NCBI RefSeq assembly: GCF_000022065.1 | Contig: NC_011898.1 | Span: 823,501 to 887,500 of the forward strand | Direction of reading: 5' to 3' | DNA: 64,000 nucleotides | DNA from: Ruminiclostridium cellulolyticum H10 | GTDB lineage: Bacteria; Bacillota; Clostridia; Acetivibrionales; DSM-1351 | In this document: positions 21,733 to 31,511 of the stretch, one piece after another | How the letters are laid out: the number at the start of each line of letters is the position of its first letter | Numbering within the stretch: position 1 is the stretch's first letter | Made by a program: the position numbers and the translations under genes | Notes under the pieces: generated by a model | What the model was told of the DNA's origin: nothing | Database searches by the model: none | What the model saw: only the letters and a program-made list of their open reading frames with translations

Positions 21733-21786
21733 AGTCCGGACAGTATTTGGTTTGATTAAATTACTCATTCTTGTACTGTCCGGGCT
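21733..21786 (+). promoter_or_regulatory. cel48F-cel8C intergenic stem-loop
   Basis: AGTCCGGACAGTA / TACTGTCCGGGCT, 13 pairs (one G-U), 28-nt loop, no T run. Predicted to stabilise the upstream cel48F fragment after processing. Confidence 0.7.
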
Positions 21787-21828
21787 TATGAGTTACAAAG
21801 AAAAAAAGAAAAGGATTAAGGTAAGAAC

Positions 21829-23211
21829 ATGATCAAAGGTTCAAGCTTAAAGAGATTTAAATCGCTTGTTATGGCGGCTATATTTAGTGTTTCAATAATC
21901 TCAACTGCCATCGCTTCAAGTGCAGCTGATCAAATTCCTTTCCCATATGACGCAAAATATCCAAATGGAGCTTACAGTTGTCTGGCGGATAGTCAGTCAA
22001 TCGGAAATAATTTAGTTCGCAGTGAATGGGAACAGTGGAAAAGTGCACATATTACATCAAATGGAGCAAGAGGCTATAAAAGAGTCCAGAGAGACGCTTC
22101 TACAAACTATGATACGGTTTCTGAAGGACTTGGATACGGTTTGCTGCTTTCAGTTTACTTTGGAGAACAACAATTATTTGACGATTTATATCGCTATGTT
22201 AAAGTATTTTTAAATTCGAACGGACTTATGTCCTGGCGTATTGACTCCAGCGGAAATATAATGGGAAAAGACAGTATTGGTGCCGCAACAGATGCAGATG
22301 AAGATATTGCGGTATCCCTTGTGTTTGCTCATAAAAAATGGGGAACAAGTGGAGGATTTAATTACCAGACTGAGGCTAAAAATTACATAAATAACATATA
22401 CAATAAAATGGTAGAACCGGGTACATATGTAATAAAAGCAGGAGATACGTGGGGAGGGTCAAATGTAACTAATCCGTCATATTTTGCCCCAGCTTGGTAC
22501 AGAATCTTTGCTGACTTTACAGGTAATTCCGGATGGATCAATGTAGCAAATAAATGTTATGAAATAGCTGATAAAGCAAGAAACAGTAATACAGGACTTG
22601 TTCCTGATTGGTGTACAGCAAATGGTACTCCGGCATCAGGACAAGGTTTTGATTTCTATTATGATGCAATTCGTTACCAGTGGAGAGCAGCTATTGATTA
22701 CAGTTGGTATGGCACTGCAAAAGCTAAAACACATTGCGATGCTATCTCAAACTTCTTCAAGAATATTGGGTATGCTAATATAAAAGATGGCTACACAATA
22801 TCAGGAAGTCAGATAAGTTCAAATCATACCGCTACTTTTGTCAGCTGTGCTGCTGCTGCTGCAATGACGGGTACTGACACTACATATGCAAAGAACATTT
22901 ATAACGAGTGTGTTAAAGTAAAAGATTCAGGTAACTACACCTATTTCGGCAATACTTTAAGAATGATGGTTCTTCTATATACTACGGGTAACTTCCCAAA
23001 TCTATACACCTACAACTCTCAACCAAAACCGGATTTAAAAGGCGATGTCAATAATGATGGTGCTATAGATGCACTTGATATTGCTGCACTCAAGAAGGCT
23101 ATTTTAACTCAAACAACTTCTAATATAAGTTTAACAAATGCTGATATGAATAATGACGGTAATATAGATGCCATTGATTTTGCTCAGCTAAAAGTTAAAC
23201 TGCTTAACTAG
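21829..23211 (+). CDS. cel8C: Endoglucanase, GH8, with dockerin
   Basis: Cel8C is an inverting endo-1,4-beta-glucanase of 460 aa: signal peptide (1-30), GH8 catalytic domain (about 35-390) and a C-terminal dockerin (about 400-460; [12 protein letters not shown] and [12 protein letters not shown]). The GH8 acid is in [10 protein letters not shown] and the conserved Asp in [11 protein letters not shown]; aromatic [14 protein letters not shown] lines the cleft. No carbohydrate-binding module is present, so targeting relies on CipC. The start is the ATG after an AAGGTAAG site. The gap to cel9G (84 nt) holds only a weak AT-rich stem. Confidence 0.97.
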   Translation: MIKGSSLKRFKSLVMAAIFSVSIISTAIASSAADQIPFPYDAKYPNGAYSCLADSQSIGNNLVRSEWEQWKSAHITSNGARGYKRVQRDASTNYDTVSEGLGYGLLLSVYFGEQQLFDDLYRYVKVFLNSNGLMSWRIDSSGNIMGKDSIGAATDADEDIAVSLVFAHKKWGTSGGFNYQTEAKNYINNIYNKMVEPGTYVIKAGDTWGGSNVTNPSYFAPAWYRIFADFTGNSGWINVANKCYEIADKARNSNTGLVPDWCTANGTPASGQGFDFYYDAIRYQWRAAIDYSWYGTAKAKTHCDAISNFFKNIGYANIKDGYTISGSQISSNHTATFVSCAAAAAMTGTDTTYAKNIYNECVKVKDSGNYTYFGNTLRMMVLLYTTGNFPNLYTYNSQPKPDLKGDVNNDGAIDALDIAALKKAILTQTTSNISLTNADMNNDGNIDAIDFAQLKVKLLN

Positions 23212-23295
23212 AATAAATAAAAATAATTGAGTGAGCATCTCAGGTTAAATTTGTCTTAAAAATGTTTAAATTTAATTTTAGGGAGTGATGGCAAG

Positions 23296-25473
23296 TTGCT
23301 TAAGACTAAAAGAAAATTGACAAAAGCAATCGGTGTTGCATTATCGATTTCAATATTATCTTCGCTAGTATCGTTTATACCTCAAACAAATACATATGCA
23401 GCAGGAACATATAACTATGGAGAAGCATTACAGAAATCAATAATGTTCTATGAATTCCAGCGTTCGGGAGATCTTCCGGCTGATAAACGTGACAACTGGA
23501 GAGACGATTCCGGTATGAAAGACGGTTCTGATGTAGGAGTTGATCTTACAGGAGGATGGTACGATGCAGGTGACCATGTGAAATTTAATCTACCTATGTC
23601 ATATACATCTGCAATGCTTGCATGGTCCTTATATGAGGATAAGGATGCTTATGATAAGAGCGGTCAGACAAAATATATAATGGACGGTATAAAATGGGCT
23701 AATGATTATTTTATTAAATGTAATCCGACACCCGGTGTATATTATTACCAAGTAGGAGACGGCGGAAAGGACCACTCTTGGTGGGGCCCTGCGGAAGTAA
23801 TGCAGATGGAAAGACCGTCTTTTAAGGTTGACGCTTCTAAGCCCGGTTCTGCAGTATGTGCTTCCACTGCAGCTTCTCTGGCATCTGCAGCAGTAGTCTT
23901 TAAATCCAGTGATCCTACTTATGCAGAAAAGTGCATAAGCCATGCAAAGAACCTGTTTGATATGGCTGACAAAGCAAAGAGTGATGCTGGTTATACTGCG
24001 GCTTCAGGCTACTACAGCTCAAGCTCATTTTACGATGATCTCTCATGGGCTGCAGTATGGTTATATCTTGCTACAAATGACAGTACATATTTAGACAAAG
24101 CAGAATCCTATGTACCGAATTGGGGTAAAGAACAGCAGACAGATATTATCGCCTACAAGTGGGGACAGTGCTGGGATGATGTTCATTATGGTGCTGAGCT
24201 TCTTCTTGCAAAGCTTACAAACAAACAATTGTATAAGGATAGTATAGAAATGAACCTTGACTTCTGGACAACTGGTGTTAACGGAACACGTGTTTCTTAC
24301 ACGCCAAAGGGTTTGGCGTGGCTATTCCAATGGGGTTCATTAAGACATGCTACAACTCAGGCTTTTTTAGCCGGTGTTTATGCAGAGTGGGAAGGCTGTA
24401 CGCCATCCAAAGTATCTGTATATAAGGATTTCCTCAAGAGTCAAATTGATTATGCACTTGGCAGTACCGGAAGAAGTTTTGTTGTCGGATATGGAGTAAA
24501 TCCTCCTCAACATCCTCATCACAGAACTGCTCACGGTTCATGGACAGATCAAATGACTTCACCAACATACCACAGGCATACTATTTATGGTGCGTTGGTA
24601 GGAGGACCGGATAATGCAGATGGCTATACTGATGAAATAAACAATTATGTCAATAATGAAATAGCCTGCGATTATAATGCCGGATTTACAGGTGCACTTG
24701 CAAAAATGTACAAGCATTCTGGCGGAGATCCGATTCCAAACTTCAAGGCTATCGAAAAAATAACCAACGATGAAGTTATTATAAAGGCAGGTTTGAATTC
24801 AACTGGCCCTAACTACACTGAAATCAAGGCTGTTGTTTATAACCAGACAGGATGGCCTGCAAGAGTTACGGACAAGATATCATTTAAATATTTTATGGAC
24901 TTGTCTGAAATTGTAGCAGCAGGAATTGATCCTTTAAGCCTTGTAACAAGTTCAAATTATTCTGAAGGTAAGAATACTAAGGTTTCCGGTGTGTTGCCAT
25001 GGGATGTTTCAAATAATGTTTACTATGTAAATGTTGATTTGACAGGAGAAAATATCTACCCAGGCGGTCAGTCTGCGTGCAGACGAGAAGTTCAGTTCAG
25101 AATTGCCGCACCACAGGGAACAACATATTGGAATCCGAAAAATGATTTCTCATATGATGGATTACCAACCACCAGTACTGTAAATACGGTTACCAACATA
25201 CCTGTTTATGATAACGGCGTAAAAGTATTTGGTAACGAACCCGCAGGTGGATCGGAAAACCCTGATCCTGAAATCTTGTATGGAGACGTAAACAGCGACA
25301 AAAATGTAGATGCATTGGACTTTGCTGCATTGAAGAAATATTTACTTGGAGGCACTTCCAGCATAGATGTTAAGGCTGCAGATACATACAAGGATGGGAA
25401 TATTGACGCTATAGATATGGCTACCTTGAAGAAGTATTTATTGGGAACAATCACCCAATTACCTCAAGGCTAA
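23296..25473 (+). CDS. cel9G: Endoglucanase, GH9-CBM3c-dockerin
   Basis: 725 aa beginning at TTG with GGGAG 10 nt upstream. Signal peptide to about residue 35 (TYAAG), GH9 catalytic domain 36-480 (nucleophilic-water aspartates in [28 protein letters not shown]; proton-donor Glu in [15 protein letters not shown]), a tightly linked CBM3c about 495-645 ([25 protein letters not shown]), and a dockerin ([12 protein letters not shown], second loop [12 protein letters not shown]). In this family CBM3c feeds a single chain to the catalytic cleft rather than anchoring to crystals. It is one of four GH9-CBM3c-dockerin enzymes in the window, with Cel9H, Cel9J and the satellite enzyme. Confidence 0.97.
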   Translation: MLKTKRKLTKAIGVALSISILSSLVSFIPQTNTYAAGTYNYGEALQKSIMFYEFQRSGDLPADKRDNWRDDSGMKDGSDVGVDLTGGWYDAGDHVKFNLPMSYTSAMLAWSLYEDKDAYDKSGQTKYIMDGIKWANDYFIKCNPTPGVYYYQVGDGGKDHSWWGPAEVMQMERPSFKVDASKPGSAVCASTAASLASAAVVFKSSDPTYAEKCISHAKNLFDMADKAKSDAGYTAASGYYSSSSFYDDLSWAAVWLYLATNDSTYLDKAESYVPNWGKEQQTDIIAYKWGQCWDDVHYGAELLLAKLTNKQLYKDSIEMNLDFWTTGVNGTRVSYTPKGLAWLFQWGSLRHATTQAFLAGVYAEWEGCTPSKVSVYKDFLKSQIDYALGSTGRSFVVGYGVNPPQHPHHRTAHGSWTDQMTSPTYHRHTIYGALVGGPDNADGYTDEINNYVNNEIACDYNAGFTGALAKMYKHSGGDPIPNFKAIEKITNDEVIIKAGLNSTGPNYTEIKAVVYNQTGWPARVTDKISFKYFMDLSEIVAAGIDPLSLVTSSNYSEGKNTKVSGVLPWDVSNNVYYVNVDLTGENIYPGGQSACRREVQFRIAAPQGTTYWNPKNDFSYDGLPTTSTVNTVTNIPVYDNGVKVFGNEPAGGSENPDPEILYGDVNSDKNVDALDFAALKKYLLGGTSSIDVKAADTYKDGNIDAIDMATLKKYLLGTITQLPQG

Positions 25474-25509
25474 TAGAAGTTCAGTTTGGAAGTTTAATGA
25501 GTTTTTAAT

Positions 25510-25531
25510 GCTTGCATTACTAAATGTAAGC
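25510..25531 (+). promoter_or_regulatory. cel9G-cel9E intergenic stem-loop (weak)
   Basis: GCTTGCATT / AATGTAAGC, nine pairs with one wobble and a 4-nt loop, followed by AT-rich sequence. Weaker than the stems after cipC, cel48F and cel9E. Confidence 0.5.
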
Positions 25532-25565
25532 TTTAAAAAATAAAAAATTTTACTAGGAGGTAAAT

Positions 25566-28223
25566 ATGAAAAAAAGGTTAGTGAAGAAAGTTGCGATGCT
25601 CATCGCAATAGTGCTGGTTCTATCTTCTTCAATAGGACAAGCATTTGCCCTTGTTGGGGCAGGAGATTTGATTCGAAACCATACCTTTGACAACAGAGTA
25701 GGTCTTCCATGGCACGTGGTTGAATCATACCCTGCAAAGGCAAGTTTTGAAATTACATCTGATGGTAAGTACAAGATAACTGCTCAAAAGATCGGTGAGG
25801 CAGGAAAAGGTGAAAGATGGGATATACAATTCCGTCACAGAGGACTCGCATTGCAACAAGGTCATACTTATACAGTAAAGTTTACTGTTACTGCTAGCAG
25901 AGCTTGTAAAATTTATCCTAAAATAGGTGACCAGGGTGATCCATATGATGAATACTGGAATATGAATCAACAATGGAATTTCCTGGAATTACAGGCTAAT
26001 ACTCCAAAAACTGTAACTCAGACATTTACACAGACTAAGGGAGATAAGAAGAACGTTGAATTTGCTTTTCACCTTGCTCCCGATAAAACTACATCTGAGG
26101 CACAGAATCCAGCAAGTTTCCAACCTATAACATATACTTTTGATGAAATTTATATTCAGGACCCTCAATTTGCAGGATATACTGAAGATCCACCTGAACC
26201 TACTAATGTTGTACGTTTGAATCAGGTAGGTTTCTATCCTAATGCTGATAAGATTGCAACAGTAGCAACAAGTTCAACAACTCCAATTAACTGGCAGTTG
26301 GTTAATAGTACTGGAGCAGCTGTTTTAACAGGTAAATCAACTGTTAAAGGTGCCGACCGTGCATCAGGTGATAATGTCCATATCATTGATTTCTCTAGTT
26401 ACACAACACCTGGTACCGACTATAAGATAGTAACAGATGTATCAGTAACAAAAGCCGGAGACAATGAAAGTATGAAGTTCAATATTGGAGATGACCTTTT
26501 TACTCAAATGAAATACGATTCAATGAAGTATTTCTATCACAACAGAAGTGCTATTCCAATACAAATGCCATACTGTGATCAATCACAATGGGCACGTCCT
26601 GCAGGACACACAACTGATATACTTGCTCCAGATCCAACAAAGGATTACAAGGCTAACTACACACTTGACGTTACAGGTGGTTGGTATGATGCCGGTGACC
26701 ATGGTAAGTATGTTGTTAATGGTGGTATTGCAACCTGGACCGTAATGAATGCATATGAGCGTGCACTACACATGGGTGGAGACACTTCAGTTGCTCCATT
26801 TAAAGACGGTTCATTGAACATACCTGAAAGCGGAAATGGCTATCCTGACATACTGGACGAAGCTCGTTACAATATGAAAACATTATTAAATATGCAGGTT
26901 CCAGCAGGAAATGAATTAGCCGGTATGGCTCACCACAAAGCTCATGACGAACGTTGGACAGCTCTTGCTGTACGTCCCGACCAGGATACAATGAAACGTT
27001 GGTTGCAGCCTCCAAGTACAGCAGCTACATTAAATCTGGCTGCTATTGCTGCACAAAGTTCACGTCTTTGGAAACAGTTTGATTCTGCTTTCGCAACTAA
27101 GTGTTTAACTGCAGCAGAAACTGCATGGGATGCAGCTGTAGCTCATCCAGAAATATATGCAACTATGGAACAGGGTGCCGGTGGTGGAGCATACGGAGAC
27201 AACTATGTTCTTGATGATTTCTACTGGGCAGCATGTGAATTGTATGCAACTACAGGCAGTGACAAGTATTTGAACTACATAAAGAGCTCAAAGCATTATC
27301 TCGAAATGCCTACAGAATTAACAGGCGGTGAGAATACTGGAATTACAGGGGCTTTTGACTGGGGTTGTACAGCAGGTATGGGAACAATAACACTTGCACT
27401 TGTACCTACAAAGCTTCCGGCAGCAGATGTTGCTACAGCTAAAGCTAATATTCAAGCTGCAGCTGATAAGTTCATATCAATTTCAAAAGCACAAGGCTAT
27501 GGTGTACCACTAGAAGAAAAAGTAATTTCATCTCCTTTTGATGCATCTGTTGTTAAAGGTTTCCAATGGGGATCAAACTCATTCGTTATTAATGAAGCAA
27601 TAGTTATGTCATATGCTTATGAATTCAGCGATGTTAATGGCACAAAGAATAATAAATATATTAATGGTGCTTTAACAGCAATGGATTACCTCCTCGGACG
27701 TAACCCAAATATTCAAAGCTATATAACTGGTTATGGTGACAACCCACTTGAAAATCCTCATCACCGTTTCTGGGCATACCAGGCAGACAACACATTCCCA
27801 AAACCACCTCCGGGATGTCTGTCAGGAGGACCTAACTCCGGCTTGCAGGATCCTTGGGTTAAGGGTTCAGGCTGGCAGCCAGGTGAAAGACCTGCTGAAA
27901 AATGCTTCATGGACAATATTGAATCTTGGTCAACAAACGAAATAACCATCAACTGGAATGCTCCTCTTGTATGGATATCAGCTTACCTTGATGAAAAGGG
28001 GCCAGAGATTGGTGGGTCAGTGACTCCTCCAACTAATTTAGGAGATGTTAACGGCGATGGAAACAAGGATGCATTGGACTTCGCTGCATTGAAGAAAGCC
28101 TTGTTAAGCCAGGATACTTCTACTATAAATGTTGCTAATGCTGATATAAACAAAGATGGTTCTATTGATGCAGTTGACTTTGCATTACTCAAATCATTCT
28201 TGTTAGGAAAAATCACACTGTAA
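25566..28223 (+). CDS. cel9E: Cellulase, CBM4-Ig-GH9-dockerin
   Basis: An 885-aa enzyme: signal peptide (1-28), CBM4 (about 30-205, starting [13 protein letters not shown]), immunoglobulin-like module (about 215-300, [19 protein letters not shown]), GH9 domain (about 305-800; [26 protein letters not shown], and [11 protein letters not shown] with the proton-donor Glu), and dockerin ([24 protein letters not shown]). This Ig-GH9 architecture marks the GH9 theme of CbhA/CelK-type enzymes, usually acting as cellobiohydrolases or processive endoglucanases. AGGAGG precedes the ATG. It is the largest enzyme of the operon and is followed by the strongest hairpin in the cluster. Confidence 0.97.
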   Translation: MKKRLVKKVAMLIAIVLVLSSSIGQAFALVGAGDLIRNHTFDNRVGLPWHVVESYPAKASFEITSDGKYKITAQKIGEAGKGERWDIQFRHRGLALQQGHTYTVKFTVTASRACKIYPKIGDQGDPYDEYWNMNQQWNFLELQANTPKTVTQTFTQTKGDKKNVEFAFHLAPDKTTSEAQNPASFQPITYTFDEIYIQDPQFAGYTEDPPEPTNVVRLNQVGFYPNADKIATVATSSTTPINWQLVNSTGAAVLTGKSTVKGADRASGDNVHIIDFSSYTTPGTDYKIVTDVSVTKAGDNESMKFNIGDDLFTQMKYDSMKYFYHNRSAIPIQMPYCDQSQWARPAGHTTDILAPDPTKDYKANYTLDVTGGWYDAGDHGKYVVNGGIATWTVMNAYERALHMGGDTSVAPFKDGSLNIPESGNGYPDILDEARYNMKTLLNMQVPAGNELAGMAHHKAHDERWTALAVRPDQDTMKRWLQPPSTAATLNLAAIAAQSSRLWKQFDSAFATKCLTAAETAWDAAVAHPEIYATMEQGAGGGAYGDNYVLDDFYWAACELYATTGSDKYLNYIKSSKHYLEMPTELTGGENTGITGAFDWGCTAGMGTITLALVPTKLPAADVATAKANIQAAADKFISISKAQGYGVPLEEKVISSPFDASVVKGFQWGSNSFVINEAIVMSYAYEFSDVNGTKNNKYINGALTAMDYLLGRNPNIQSYITGYGDNPLENPHHRFWAYQADNTFPKPPPGCLSGGPNSGLQDPWVKGSGWQPGERPAEKCFMDNIESWSTNEITINWNAPLVWISAYLDEKGPEIGGSVTPPTNLGDVNGDGNKDALDFAALKKALLSQDTSTINVANADINKDGSIDAVDFALLKSFLLGKITL

Positions 28224-28239
28224 TTTTGAAGTTTTATTT

Positions 28240-28278
28240 GGAACAATAGGAATGCAACTAGTGCATTCCTATTGTTCC
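28240..28278 (+). promoter_or_regulatory. cel9E-orfX intergenic stem-loop (17 perfect pairs)
   Basis: GGAACAATAGGAATGCA / TGCATTCCTATTGTTCC with a 5-nt ACTAG loop and no T run. The most stable-looking hairpin in the operon; expected to block 3' exonucleases and define a processed cipC-cel9E fragment class. Confidence 0.75.
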
Positions 28279-28391
28279 TATCCTATTAGTTTCAGATTTA
28301 TGATTTGAACGAATTTGTTATTTCCTTTAATTAAAATGTTTATAGTAATTTTTTAGTAATAAAATATATTGAATAAATAAGGAGAAAAGCC

Positions 28392-29084
28392 ATGAAAAAA
28401 GTATTATTGGCAATATTAATAATTGTTTGTGCAACTGCTTTAGTAATATTTGGGGTAAACCATTTTACATCTGATTCAGAAACATCAACTTCAACTTCAA
28501 CAATAAGTAGTACAGCTTCATCACCAACATCACCTTCTGCATCTGCTTCGGTATCTACATCTTCACAATCAAAAAGTTCAGATTCCAAATCCGCTAAAAC
28601 ATCTGCCGCCAAGGACAGTAAAGATACGAAAAGCAATCCAAAAGATAAAACTCCGGGCGGAGAGGCAGAAATATCAATCGGCAAAGTAAGCGGAGCTACA
28701 GGTTCCACTGTAACAATCCCTGTAAAGCTTAACAACTTACCTAAAAAAGGTATTGGTAGCTTTAATTTTAATATTAAATATGACACAGATGCTCTTGAAG
28801 TTGTTGAGGTAAAATCAGGTGAAATTTTTGGAAGTAACAATTCCAATTTTGATTATACAGTTATTGATACAACAGGTCTGGTCAGTTTTCTCTATACAAG
28901 CAGCAACAGTGGTAAGGATGCTGTAACTAAGCCGGGAGTTATCACAAATATCACTTTCAAAATAAAGGATAATGCTAAAAAGGGATCAATTAAAATTTCA
29001 CAAGGTACTTCCGGTGCATTTGGAGATACTGAACTCAAGAAGATTAATCCTGTATTCACAGAGGGTGAGATAACAGTTAAATAA
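28392..29084 (+). CDS. orfX: Membrane-anchored single-cohesin protein OrfX
   Basis: A 230-aa protein with an N-terminal membrane helix (KKVLLAILIIVCATALVIFG) lacking a clear cleavage site, a Ser/Thr-then-Lys/Asp-rich linker (about 28-95), and one cohesin (about 97-230: EISIGKVSGATGSTVTIPV, FNFNIKYDTDALEVVEV, GAFGDTELKKI). It can hold a dockerin enzyme at the cell surface and may be an assembly intermediate for the cellulosome; this is the literature view and fits the anchor. CipC has no dockerin, so OrfX cannot anchor CipC through a standard cohesin-dockerin pair. It has no catalytic domain. AAGGAG lies before the ATG. Confidence 0.95.
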   Translation: MKKVLLAILIIVCATALVIFGVNHFTSDSETSTSTSTISSTASSPTSPSASASVSTSSQSKSSDSKSAKTSAAKDSKDTKSNPKDKTPGGEAEISIGKVSGATGSTVTIPVKLNNLPKKGIGSFNFNIKYDTDALEVVEVKSGEIFGSNNSNFDYTVIDTTGLVSFLYTSSNSGKDAVTKPGVITNITFKIKDNAKKGSIKISQGTSGAFGDTELKKINPVFTEGEITVK

Positions 29085-29110
29085 CTGATTCATGCATGGA
29101 GTGTGTAAAT

Positions 29111-31324
29111 ATGGATAAAATGAAAAGAGTAAGTATATATGCCCTTATCGTTGCCATAGTAATAACCATAACTCAATTTAATTTTCAGTATAAATGTTCT
29201 TCTGCAACAGCTGCTTTTAACTATGGGGAGGCTTTGCAGAAATCTGTTTTATTTTATGAAGCACAGAGATCAGGTTCATTATCAACATCAAATATTCCGA
29301 CTAGGTTATTATGGCGTGGAGATGCTCAATTAACAGACGGTCAGAAGGAAGGTTTAGACCTTACAGGAGGCTGGGTAGATGCAGGTGACAATATCAAGTT
29401 TGGTATTACATGTGCTTATACAACCAGTTTACTTGCTTTTGGTGCTATTGAATATAAGGATGCATACGAAAAAAGTGGTCAAATGAAATGGCTTCAAAAC
29501 CAGTTGAAATGGATAAATGATTATTTTATAAAGTGTCATCCCGAGCCAAATGTTTTTTGGGCACAGGTTGGAATGACTGCAAATGATCATAACAACTGGA
29601 TTCCAATTGAAGTTACACATCTAATGAACGACAGGGCAGCAATAAAGCTGGATGAACAGCATCCGGGAACAGAAGTAGCTATGGGAACAGCTGCTGCAAT
29701 GGCTGCCTCATCTATTGTTTTCAGAAACACCGATCCGACGTATGCTGATAAATTGCTTGAGCATGCAAAACAGCTATATGAATTCGGAGATAAATACAGA
29801 GGTGTTTTTTCTGATGTAATCGGTAAAGTTGACCCCCAAGGTGCAGCTGCTTATACTTCACACAGCGGATATAAGGATGAATTGGTATGGGGTTCAATCT
29901 GGCTTTACAAGGCTATGGAAGCTAAGTCGTCAGGGAGTGGATCTGATTACCTTGTAAAGGCAAAAGAATATTATAATGGAATTGGTAAAGAAGCTAATCA
30001 ACAAGTTCATAAGTATAAATGGGCACATTGTTGGGATGACCAATCATTTGGATGCTATATTCTCATGTCACAAATTGACCCTGAAAATAGTTTATACAGG
30101 GAAGATGCGGAGCGTTGGTTGAATTGGTGGACAGTGGGCGGTACAGAGAACAATGCTGATGGCACCAAGATTTCTTATACTCCGGGTGGTCATGCAAAGC
30201 TTGACAGCTGGGGTTCATTTAGATATGTATCAACAACGGCATTATTTGCTTTTGTTTATTCTGATAAACTAAATGATACTGTAAAAAAAGCACGTTATCA
30301 TGACTTTGCAGTCAAGCAGATAAACTATATTTTGGGTGATAATCCTCGCAAATCAAGCTACATGGTAGGTTTTGGTCAGAACTATCCTCAACATCCTCAC
30401 CATCGTACAGCTCACAGCTCATGGGGACAGCAGATGGACACCCCAACTGAACACCGCCATATTTTATATGGTGCACTGGTTGGAAGTGTTGATTCTACAG
30501 ACGGATTTAATGATTCTATCAGTGACTACGTTAGTAATGAAGTCGCAATAGACTATAATGCAGGCCTTACAGGGGCTCTTGCAAGAATGTATTCTGAATT
30601 CGGAGGAACTCCTATTCCGGACAGTAGTTTTCCATTACCTGATAAACCCTACCAGCCTAAAAATGAATGGCCGGTATTTGCCAAGACTTATTATGATGGT
30701 ACAAGTGGTACCCAGTTTTCACTAAGTGTTGAAAACCGCTCTGCGTGGCCTGCCCGCTCCAGTAACCAATTAAAAATACGTTACTTCTTTACCCTTGATG
30801 CCAAGGATATAAGTGATATCAGCATAAAGGCTCCTGCATGGGTTAAAGTAACAGGTCCCACAGCGTGGGATAAGGAGAAAAAAGTCTATTACTATACACT
30901 TGATTTGTCAGGTAAAAATATATATCCAGGTTATGGGTGGGGTACCGGAGGACCTGAACTTGACTTTACAATAAGTTCAGCTTCCAATACATGGGATGCA
31001 ACCAATGATTGGTCTTATGAAAATTGGGATGCAACATATGTAAACGGTACAAGAAAATATGCTCCGAATATTCCAATGTATGAAGGTGACAGTTTTAAAA
31101 AACTGGCTGGAAATGAACCGGCAGGCGAAAGTGAAGAACCGATTATTTTACCAGGTGATATTAATAAAGATGGAAATATTGATGCATTGGACGTTGCTCT
31201 TTTAAAGAAATATTTACTGGGTAACACCTTGGAATATGATATCTCTACAGCAGATATGAATTCTGATAAAAATATTGATGCTCTCGATTTTGCACTGCTC
31301 AAAAAAGCTCTTCTGTCTCAATAA
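29111..31324 (+). CDS. cel9H: Endoglucanase, GH9-CBM3c-dockerin
   Basis: 737 aa from the ATG at 29111, which has GGAG 9 nt upstream; an ATG at 29096 overlaps that site. Signal peptide to about residue 38, GH9 about 40-480 (GGWVDAGDNIKFGI with Asn-Ile replacing the usual His-Val, [27 protein letters not shown]), CBM3c about 500-655, dockerin (DINKDGNIDALD, DMNSDKNIDALD). The GDN replacement of the usual GDH in the first aspartate motif is a small oddity of this copy. It starts 26 nt after orfX, so coupled expression is likely. Confidence 0.96.
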   Translation: MDKMKRVSIYALIVAIVITITQFNFQYKCSSATAAFNYGEALQKSVLFYEAQRSGSLSTSNIPTRLLWRGDAQLTDGQKEGLDLTGGWVDAGDNIKFGITCAYTTSLLAFGAIEYKDAYEKSGQMKWLQNQLKWINDYFIKCHPEPNVFWAQVGMTANDHNNWIPIEVTHLMNDRAAIKLDEQHPGTEVAMGTAAAMAASSIVFRNTDPTYADKLLEHAKQLYEFGDKYRGVFSDVIGKVDPQGAAAYTSHSGYKDELVWGSIWLYKAMEAKSSGSGSDYLVKAKEYYNGIGKEANQQVHKYKWAHCWDDQSFGCYILMSQIDPENSLYREDAERWLNWWTVGGTENNADGTKISYTPGGHAKLDSWGSFRYVSTTALFAFVYSDKLNDTVKKARYHDFAVKQINYILGDNPRKSSYMVGFGQNYPQHPHHRTAHSSWGQQMDTPTEHRHILYGALVGSVDSTDGFNDSISDYVSNEVAIDYNAGLTGALARMYSEFGGTPIPDSSFPLPDKPYQPKNEWPVFAKTYYDGTSGTQFSLSVENRSAWPARSSNQLKIRYFFTLDAKDISDISIKAPAWVKVTGPTAWDKEKKVYYYTLDLSGKNIYPGYGWGTGGPELDFTISSASNTWDATNDWSYENWDATYVNGTRKYAPNIPMYEGDSFKKLAGNEPAGESEEPIILPGDINKDGNIDALDVALLKKYLLGNTLEYDISTADMNSDKNIDALDFALLKKALLSQ

Positions 31325-31375
31325 CATACCTTTTAACATATCAATATCAATGAAATATACGTAAATCTCTGTTTA

Positions 31376-31434
31376 TTGCCCGGCAGACACAAATGGCATA
31401 AAGATTGTATTTTGCCAGTGTATATGCCGGGTAA
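31376..31434 (+). promoter_or_regulatory. cel9H-cel9J intergenic compound stem-loop
   Basis: Nested pairing TTGCCCGGCA / TGCCGGGTAA outside, ACAC/GTGT in the middle and TGGCA/TGCCA inside, spanning about 60 nt with no T run. Confidence 0.65.
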
Positions 31435-31511
31435 TGACAATACTTAAATTATAAAAATTATTATTCCAAAGTAGTTGATCAATATATAAAAAATAAAAAG
31501 GGGGTAATATT

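Noticed and set aside
28338..28846. 168-codon reverse frame across orfX
   Set aside because: Antisense to a well-supported cohesin gene and created by its Ser/Thr/Asp-rich linker; no start signals.
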